Assembly (NCBI GenBank): GCA_946480535.1
Contig: CAMLKA010000024.1
Location: 1 to 16,369, forward strand
Source of the DNA: an uncultured Candidatus Saccharibacteria bacterium
GTDB taxonomy: Bacteria; Patescibacteria; Saccharimonadia; Saccharimonadales; UBA1547
Reading direction: 5' to 3'
DNA: 16,369 nucleotides
The notes under the pieces are model-generated. The model did not search any database, was not told where the DNA came from, and saw only the letters and a list, made by a program, of their open reading frames with translations. This document shows positions 11,558 through 16,369 of this stretch, in pieces (position 1 is the first letter of the stretch; every line of letters starts with the position of its first letter). A program made the translations under genes and the position numbers.

Positions 11558-13224
11558 AGTAATCGACCTTCGACACTTCGTCGGCCTTGCCATTCATTTA
11601 ATTCCGGTGCGTACCATGCAACAATTGAGCTCCCCTGCTCTACAAAGAAATAATCTGGAGCGTTAAAAGCCACGAGATCAATTGAACGCGCGTCTTCGCT
11701 TTTTAGCGTCAGTTTTACGTGCTGGCCACTATCACCCATGCGACGTACGCCATATACCGTCAGCGACTCGGTACGAAGGATTGGCTGCGGATTTCCATTG
11801 CCGAATGGTTCGAGCGTTGCGATAGCTTCAATAAGCGCCTCGTCAACATCGTTAAGTACTGCGTCAGTGTCGGCAACCGGCAGAAGAAGCGCCGCTTGAT
11901 TGGCAAGCTTCTGGGTGGCGTAGAATTCATTCACCCGCTTTCGAAATGCTGCAATGTTTTTCGTCGGCAGTGTTACGCCCGCTGCAAGTTTATGGCCGCC
12001 ACCTTTCGTAATGATGTCGTCGGCTGCGCGGATTGCGTCGGCTGCGCTAAAGTCCCCATAACTGCGAGCTGAGCCCTTCGCTTCTTCGTCATGTTCCGCA
12101 AGTACAAAGGTTGGCTTCTGGTATTTCTCGAGAAGTTTTGCGGCGACAATACCAACAATACCGTGGTTCCAGCCAGGTGCACTGACGACAAGCACTGGAT
12201 CGCTCTGATACTCCTCCGCCTGCACCAACGCTTCCTTCAGAATCTCGTCCTGCTCTTTGCGCCGAGCCTGGTTCATTTCATCGAGCTTTCGAGCAAATGA
12301 CAGCGCCTCCATAGCGTCCGTGGCGGTCAACATATCAAGTGAGTACTGCGCCGTCTCAAGGCGACCCGCAGCGTTCATGCGAGGCCCCAGCGAAAAACCA
12401 AGGCTGCGTGCGTTTACTGTTTCGGGGCGCACCCCAGCAACCGCCATCAATGCCTTCAATCCAGCGCGTCGTGTTTTTGAAAGAACCTTTAACCCCCAAA
12501 ATACATGAGTGCGGTTCTCATCAACCAGGGTCACAACATCACAGACCGTACCGAGCGCAACCAGGTCGAGGAGCCACTTTTCCTGCCCTTTTTCAAGACC
12601 CTCAAGCTGCGTCTGAAGCGCCTGTACTAATTTGAACGCAACACCAACTCCGGGCAAATCGAGGAAAGGATAGATCTTCCCTGCCATCTTTGATTCAGGC
12701 TTCAGAAGATATTTTTCGTACTCGTCTGGATAGTCTTGCAATAAACGCTTTGGATTAATCACTGCTACGGCTGGTGGTTGCTCGGGTGCAACGTTGTGGT
12801 GATCAGTGACAATGACATCCACTCCGAGTTCTTTGGCGCGCGTGATTTCTTTATGGCTCAAACTACCACAGTCGACAGTCACAATAAGGTCGGCGCCCCG
12901 CTCGGCAATCCGCTCAATGGCGTCAACCGTTAAGCCGTAGCCTTCGGTAAAGCGGTTGGGAATAAAGGCATGGACGTTCTCAAACCCAAAGGCCGAGAAA
13001 GCATCGAGAAGCACGGTCGTTGCGGTCAGCCCGTCAATGTCGTAGTCACCATAAATCGTAATCCGCTCTTGGTTTTCACGCGCCTTCACAAGACGCTCAA
13101 CTGCTGGCTGCATGTCGGGCAGCAAAAATGGATCGTGCTTCGCGTCGTAATTCGGAGAAAGAAAAACCGCCTTCGTCTCCGGCGTAATCCCCCGGTTTTT
13201 CAGAATGCGGTCAAATAAATTCAT
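11539..13224 (-). CDS. recJ: Single-stranded-DNA-specific 5'-3' exonuclease RecJ
   Basis: 561 aa, typical RecJ length. RecJ degrades 5' single strands in recombinational repair (RecF pathway) and mismatch repair. DHH-family motifs are present: YGDYDIDG (58-65, metal-binding Asp60, 62 and 64), VDCG (117-120) and DHH (141-143), then the PRMNAAGRL motif of the second part of the core, the DHHA1 domain with GGGHKLAAG, and a C-terminal OB-fold segment (NGNPQPILRTESLTVYGVR onward). An insert around 165-187 (YPDEYEKYLLKPESKM) looks lineage-specific. ATG 13224 overlaps the TAA of the winged-helix gene (TAATG), so translation is coupled. The 3' end overlaps a convergent gene by 19 bp. Confidence 0.97.
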   Translation of the reverse strand: MNLFDRILKNRGITPETKAVFLSPNYDAKHDPFLLPDMQPAVERLVKARENQERITIYGDYDIDGLTATTVLLDAFSAFGFENVHAFIPNRFTEGYGLTVDAIERIAERGADLIVTVDCGSLSHKEITRAKELGVDVIVTDHHNVAPEQPPAVAVINPKRLLQDYPDEYEKYLLKPESKMAGKIYPFLDLPGVGVAFKLVQALQTQLEGLEKGQEKWLLDLVALGTVCDVVTLVDENRTHVFWGLKVLSKTRRAGLKALMAVAGVRPETVNARSLGFSLGPRMNAAGRLETAQYSLDMLTATDAMEALSFARKLDEMNQARRKEQDEILKEALVQAEEYQSDPVLVVSAPGWNHGIVGIVAAKLLEKYQKPTFVLAEHDEEAKGSARSYGDFSAADAIRAADDIITKGGGHKLAAGVTLPTKNIAAFRKRVNEFYATQKLANQAALLLPVADTDAVLNDVDEALIEAIATLEPFGNGNPQPILRTESLTVYGVRRMGDSGQHVKLTLKSEDARSIDLVAFNAPDYFFVEQGSSIVAWYAPELNEWQGRRSVEGRLLHLELS

Positions 13225-13526
13225 TAGGCAACGTCAGATGAAGTTCGCTTTGGTCGGGCAGCATGTTGCTGTGACTTAATAACGATGCTCTGGAGTTCTT
13301 TAAAGATTGGGAACTGCTTGTTCGTTGCATAGATTTTCGTATTGCCTTGGCGTTCGCTCAGAAGGAATCCGACCTTTTCAAGTCGCTTTAGTTCGCGTTG
13401 AATATTGCCTGGATCTTCCTTAATCAATTTCGCTAGGCCACGAACGTGAGTGCGGAAATCCGGGTATTTAGCATAGACCACAACGATCTTGCGCCGCACC
13501 CGAGATGTAATGAAAACGTCTAACAT
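13224..13526 (-). CDS. Winged helix-turn-helix DNA-binding protein
   Basis: 100 aa. The core (about 5-70) is a compact winged helix: SRVRRKIVVVYAKYP (helix 1), THVRGLAKLIKEDPGNIQRELKRLEKVGFL (helices 2-3, with EDPGNIQRELKRLE as recognition helix), then the wing LSERQGNTKIYATN, and a C-terminal helix (FKELQSIVIKSQQ). This resembles ArsR/MarR-like archaeal-type wHTH proteins that act as dimeric transcriptional regulators; ligand and targets are unknown and there are no cysteines for metal sensing. GGGG (13534-13531) serves as Shine-Dalgarno after a roughly 40-nt leader, one of the few genes here with a leader. It is translationally coupled to recJ. Confidence 0.85.
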   Translation of the reverse strand: MLDVFITSRVRRKIVVVYAKYPDFRTHVRGLAKLIKEDPGNIQRELKRLEKVGFLLSERQGNTKIYATNKQFPIFKELQSIVIKSQQHAARPKRTSSDVA

Positions 13527-13573
13527 GCTTCCCCTTTTAAATACTTTTGGCCTCTCAGAACCTGTTGAGTTTT

Positions 13574-13603
13574 ATTCTACACTTTTTCACCCTGCACGGT
13601 CAA
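13574..13603 (-). promoter_or_regulatory. Promoter of the winged-helix regulator - recJ operon
   Basis: -35 TTGACC (13603-13598), 18-nt spacer, -10 TAGAAT (13579-13574), predicted start near 13567. The -35 overlaps the TGA stop of the phosphoribosyltransferase-like gene. Confidence 0.7.
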
Positions 13604-14256
13604 CGCCAATTGAGGATGATTTTGTTAATTTTCTCAACTGTCTGCTCATGCGTCGGTATTTCGTTGTTGGTGTAATAGTGGTTTGTATCGAAATAATTTA
13701 CTTTTACATCGAGGATATGAAGCTCGTCGGCCATGACGTGCAGCCGGTCGACTGCCTGCTCTGATGCGACGGGTGCCGCAATCACAAGGCGCTTAATGCG
13801 AATCGGTTTTAAGAAATCCATCGCAACATCAAGCACCGTGCTGTCAGAGAAGCCGTCGCTCACAAGAATAATCGTACGGTCACGCAGCATGTCGTAATCA
13901 ATAAGGCCGCCGTCACCAATCAGGCGGTTAATGCGCTGAAAGGCCTGTCGCTTTTGGTCTTCAAGATAGCCATGGAACTCACTGGTGTACTCATCTACCT
14001 CACCACTCGAGAACTCACTGTTATAGGTGAATTCACCACTCTGTGAGACGCCGCCAAAGCTAAGACTCTCGCCGGGAATTTCAATATCTTCAACAAGCAA
14101 CATCGTAAGAATACAGTGCAGCTGCGCTGCAATTTGCTCACCAACAATAACTCCACCGTCACTTAAAGCAACGATTGCGCAGTTCTCGTAGCGATAGCGC
14201 TCGAAGAGGCGGGCAGCGAGTTGTTGTCCTGCGTGGATGCGGCTCTCAAAATACAT
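13600..14256 (-). CDS. Phosphoribosyltransferase-like protein with an altered PRPP loop
   Basis: 218 aa. The overall pattern matches predicted phosphoribosyltransferases of the COG1926 type: an N-terminal hood (FESRIHAGQQLAARL), the strand-turn CAIVALSDGGVIVGEQIA (26-43), a strand MLLVEDIEIPGE (52-63), a long acidic insert (about 70-120), and IILVSDGFSDSTVLDVAMDFL (129-149), where the PRPP-binding loop should be. Typical type I loops read V-D-D-G-x-A-T-G-x-T; here the first Asp is Ser, and the TG pair is lost. The Arg/Lys in the earlier loops (RGGV, RKIG) are also replaced (DGGV, EDIE). Catalysis is therefore doubtful; a nucleotide-sensing role is possible. A TAGAAT box six bases before the ATG implies a leaderless mRNA. 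It diverges from priA across 50 bp. Confidence 0.75.
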   Translation of the reverse strand: MYFESRIHAGQQLAARLFERYRYENCAIVALSDGGVIVGEQIAAQLHCILTMLLVEDIEIPGESLSFGGVSQSGEFTYNSEFSSGEVDEYTSEFHGYLEDQKRQAFQRINRLIGDGGLIDYDMLRDRTIILVSDGFSDSTVLDVAMDFLKPIRIKRLVIAAPVASEQAVDRLHVMADELHILDVKVNYFDTNHYYTNNEIPTHEQTVEKINKIILNWR

Positions 14257-14262
14257 ATGCTT

Positions 14263-14268
14263 ATTCTA
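14263..14268 (-). promoter_or_regulatory. Extended -10 box of the phosphoribosyltransferase-like gene
   Basis: TGCTAGAAT (14271-14263) is an extended -10 (TGn plus TAGAAT, the latter at 14268-14263) ending six bases before the ATG at 14256, so the mRNA should be leaderless. Its upstream edge overlaps the palindrome at 14268-14280. Confidence 0.6.
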
Positions 14269-14280
14269 GCATGGCATGCT
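14268..14280. repeat. AGCATG-G-CATGCT palindrome between divergent promoters
   Basis: A perfect 6+1+6 inverted repeat sits in the 50-bp gap between the phosphoribosyltransferase-like gene and priA. It touches the -10 of the minus-strand promoter and covers the -35 position of the plus-strand one, so a protein bound here could control both genes. Confidence 0.45.
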
Positions 14281-14294
14281 CGTCTGTCTGCGGG

Positions 14295-14300
14295 TATACT
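14295..14300 (+). promoter_or_regulatory. priA -10 box, leaderless arrangement
   Basis: TATACT (14295-14300) lies six bases before the priA ATG. At 17 nt upstream is TGGCAT (14272-14277), a weak -35 that lies inside the palindrome. Confidence 0.6.
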
Positions 14301-14306
14301 TAATTT

Positions 14307-16247
14307 ATGTGGTTTTATGAGGTTGCACCGACGAAGATTGTGAGGAGTGGATCTGCCACTTTTACTTATACTTCTGGTGAACGACTCTCACCTGGCACGC
14401 TTGTAACGATTCCCGTTGGTAAGCAGACATTAAACGGCGTGGTCATAAAAGAAGTTCCAAAACCTTCTTATGATACAAAAGAAATCGGCTCTCTTATTGA
14501 GCCGACACCCCTTCCGGCGCCCTTAATCGAACTCTCCCTTTGGCTTGCGGAATATTATCGAACCCCGTTGGCGACAGTGCTGCAGACGGTTTTACCTCGA
14601 GGACTGACGACAAAGCGGCGCGAGAAAGCCTTCAAAGCGCACGAAACTTCACGAAATCGAACAACTATTGTGCTCAACGAAGATCAGGTGGCAGCCGTGA
14701 ATACAATTATGAATACACCGAGCGGCACTACCCTGCTGCAGGGTGTGACTGGCTCCGGAAAAACAGAGGTATACAAGGACCTTGCACGCAAAACATTGGT
14801 TGGTAATAGGTCGGTCATTGTACTCGTTCCTGAGATTAGTTTGACCAGCCAAGTGGTCGATGAATTCACCCATGAGTTTTCGAACATTCTTGTTACTCAC
14901 TCCCACATGACCGAAGCCGAGCGTCATAGCGCCTGGAAAAAGGCCCTCGCGTCTTCAGAGCCGCTTGTCGTCATCGGGCCGCGCTCGGCACTGTTCATGC
15001 CTGTACCGAATCTTGGGCTTGTTGTTGTTGACGAGGCGCACGAGCCAAGCTACAAGCAGGAGCAAGCCCCGCGCTACTCAGCCCTTCGAGCAGCAAGTGT
15101 TCTTGGAAAGGCCTCGAACGCTCGCGTCGTTCTTGGAAGCGCAACACCGCTCATTGTCGATCGGTATGTTGCGCAAATGAATGGGTCGCCCATTGTCACC
15201 CTCCCCCGCTCTGCGCGAAAAAATGCCAAAGCAACAACCTCGCTTCTCATTGATATGAAAAAGCGAGAAAACTTTAAGAAGCATCGATTCCTCTCGGACG
15301 CACTCCTCCAACAAATTGAACACAATAATGCATCGGGCAAGCAAACTCTGATCTTCCATAATCGTCGAGGAAGCGCGAGTACGACACTCTGCGAAAACTG
15401 TGGTTGGGCAGCTGAATGTTCTCGCTGCTTTGTGCCGCTCGTTCTTCATGCCGACACCTTTACATTGAGTTGTCATATTTGCGATACCAAATCAAAGGTT
15501 CCCACAACCTGCCCTGTCTGTCGCAGCGCGGATATTATTCATAAAGGTATTGGTACGAAACTTATTGAGAGCGAGCTCCGCCGACTCTTTCCAAAAGCAA
15601 CCATCGCGCGCTTCGATGGCGATACCGCCGCAGCAGAAACGGTAAATGAAAAATACAAAGAACTCTATGATGGCACCATCGATATCGCTATTGGCACGCA
15701 GGTCGTCGCAAAGGGACTCGACCTCCCGAAGCTCCATACCGTAGGCGTTATTCAGGCGGATAGCGGACTCGCCCTTCCCGACTACTCGTCAACGGAACGA
15801 GCCTTTCAGCTACTCGCCCAGGTTGTCGGTCGCGTTGGTCGCGATGAGCGCGAGACGGTCGTTGTTATACAGTCGTATCAACCAACTCACCCGGCCATTC
15901 AGTTTGGCCTCAAGCAAGACTACGAGGGGTTCTATGAGTATGCACTCAAGGAGCGACAAAAAGGCGGCTTCCCTCCCTTCCGTTACCTTCTCCAGCTTAC
16001 CGATGTCTATAAAACCGAGGCGGCGGCGATTCGTAATGCAAAAGTACTCGCAACCGAACTTCGTCGAACGCTGCCAAAAGGTATTGATGTACTCGGCCCA
16101 ACCCCAGCTTTTTACGAACGGCAGCACGATACGTATCGTTGGCAATTAACACTGAAAAGCCCCAAACGCGACGCACTCGTGCAGGCGCTTGGACACCTTC
16201 CTCCTACCCATTGGCAGGCAGATCTTGATCCATCAAGCTTATTATAA
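14307..16247 (+). CDS. priA: Primosomal replication-restart helicase PriA
   Basis: 646 aa, somewhat shorter than the roughly 730 aa of the E. coli protein. PriA is a 3'-5' DNA helicase that reloads the replisome at stalled forks. Residues 1-100 form the 3'-DNA-end-binding domain (GTLVTIPVGKQTLNGVV). Helicase motifs follow: Walker A GVTGSGKT (146-153), DEAH (242-245) and the aromatic-rich loop EPSYKQEQAPRYSALRAA. Eight cysteines form the two zinc sites (C362, C365, C371, C374, C389, C392, C402, C405), splitting lobe 2 as in PriA. Helicase motifs QVVAKGLDLPKL and QVVGRVGRDER are intact. The start at ATG 14307 is supported by the directly adjacent -10 box. def begins 45 bases after the stop with its own promoter. 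Confidence 0.97.
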   Translation: MWFYEVAPTKIVRSGSATFTYTSGERLSPGTLVTIPVGKQTLNGVVIKEVPKPSYDTKEIGSLIEPTPLPAPLIELSLWLAEYYRTPLATVLQTVLPRGLTTKRREKAFKAHETSRNRTTIVLNEDQVAAVNTIMNTPSGTTLLQGVTGSGKTEVYKDLARKTLVGNRSVIVLVPEISLTSQVVDEFTHEFSNILVTHSHMTEAERHSAWKKALASSEPLVVIGPRSALFMPVPNLGLVVVDEAHEPSYKQEQAPRYSALRAASVLGKASNARVVLGSATPLIVDRYVAQMNGSPIVTLPRSARKNAKATTSLLIDMKKRENFKKHRFLSDALLQQIEHNNASGKQTLIFHNRRGSASTTLCENCGWAAECSRCFVPLVLHADTFTLSCHICDTKSKVPTTCPVCRSADIIHKGIGTKLIESELRRLFPKATIARFDGDTAAAETVNEKYKELYDGTIDIAIGTQVVAKGLDLPKLHTVGVIQADSGLALPDYSSTERAFQLLAQVVGRVGRDERETVVVIQSYQPTHPAIQFGLKQDYEGFYEYALKERQKGGFPPFRYLLQLTDVYKTEAAAIRNAKVLATELRRTLPKGIDVLGPTPAFYERQHDTYRWQLTLKSPKRDALVQALGHLPPTHWQADLDPSSLL

Positions 16248-16279
16248 GCTGGCCTCTAGCCACCCCTTAAAGCCTCTGG

Positions 16280-16285
16280 TATACT
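16280..16285 (+). promoter_or_regulatory. def extended -10 box, leaderless arrangement
   Basis: TGGTATACT is an extended -10 (hexamer 16280-16285), identical to that of ftsZ; the ATG at 16293 lies seven bases beyond. TAGCCA (16257-16262) is a moderate -35 at 17 nt. Confidence 0.6.
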
Positions 16286-16292
16286 GGTGCAA

Positions 16293-16369
16293 ATGACTAA
16301 AGATGACATTATCACCCTTCCAAACGCCCATCTTCGCGAAAAGTCTGAAAAAGTTCGCGAGATTGACGA
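16293..16369 (+). CDS. def: Peptide deformylase, N-terminal fragment (runs off the window)
   Basis: Only the first 25 codons are present. The peptide begins MTKDDIITLPNAHLREKSEK and continues VREID, matching the N-terminus of peptide deformylases (a strand, then a proline and the L-R-x-x-S/A-x-x-V motif before I-D). The enzyme would remove the formyl group from nascent N-termini before MAP acts; the metal-binding motifs lie beyond the window edge, so the call rests on this short segment only. The mRNA is probably leaderless. Position after priA fits the priA-def order found in many bacteria. Confidence 0.75.
   Translation, partial: MTKDDIITLPNAHLREKSEKVREID

Noticed and set aside
13600..14256. 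Active phosphoribosyltransferase such as apt, hpt or upp
   Set aside because: The PRPP loop lacks the first Asp and the TG pair, and length and order match the COG1926 type rather than known salvage enzymes.
15078..15476. Minus-strand 132-codon frame within priA
   Set aside because: Antisense to the zinc-site region of PriA; no motif, no promoter.

Overview
The window looks like chromosomal sequence of a Candidatus Saccharibacteria (TM7) or closely related CPR/Patescibacteria organism. Reasons: genes are packed very tightly (overlapping TAATG junctions, 0-10 nt gaps), most promoters sit directly on start codons, the type IV prepilins have a nearly invariant N-terminus, and UGA is used as an ordinary stop (so not the Gracilibacteria/SR1 code). 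The taxonomic call is inference from gene content and style; there is no rRNA in the window. Base composition is about balanced by eye.

Layout, left to right. (1) 1-332, minus strand: the first 26 codons of a probable isoleucyl-tRNA synthetase, preceded by a complete T-box leader of the translational type with its own sigma-70-like promoter. (2) 345-4954, minus strand: a dense six-gene run transcribed as ftsZ - nrdR - thioredoxin-like protein - VKOR membrane protein - alpha/beta hydrolase - LamG-bearing type IV prepilin. (3) 5095-6336, minus: ftsA with its own promoter. (4) 6376-8507, minus: adk - map - two small unrecognised genes. (5) 8547-9341, minus: a second prepilin, ending in a carbohydrate-binding-like jelly-roll module. 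(6) 9366-10090, minus: rpsU - yqeY (GatB/YqeY-like), closed by a strong hairpin terminator. (7) 10145-11557: two divergent membrane-protein genes sharing a 51-bp promoter region. (8) 11539-14256, minus: phosphoribosyltransferase-like gene, winged-helix regulator, recJ. (9) 14307-16369, plus: priA, then the start of def (peptide deformylase).

How it fits together: most genes serve core growth (division ring ftsA/ftsZ, replication restart priA, single-strand exonuclease recJ, nucleotide supply adk/nrdR, N-terminal protein maturation map/def, translation rpsU/ileS). Added to this is surface machinery plausible for an epibiont: two prepilins with four cysteines each and different binding modules, one of them in the same run as the disulfide-forming VKOR protein.

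Most interesting signals: a class II (Shine-Dalgarno-sequestering) ileS T-box with a very short Stem I beginning at the predicted transcription start; a recurrent arrangement in which a TATACT-like -10 box lies 6-9 nt before ATG, implying widespread leaderless mRNAs; an NrdR homologue that has lost all four zinc-ribbon cysteines; the VKOR/pilin linkage; and three unexplained palindromes at the rpsU, priA and ftsZ promoters. I saw no rRNA, tRNA, CRISPR array, insertion sequence or integrase, and no gene-free stretch exceeds 300 bases.
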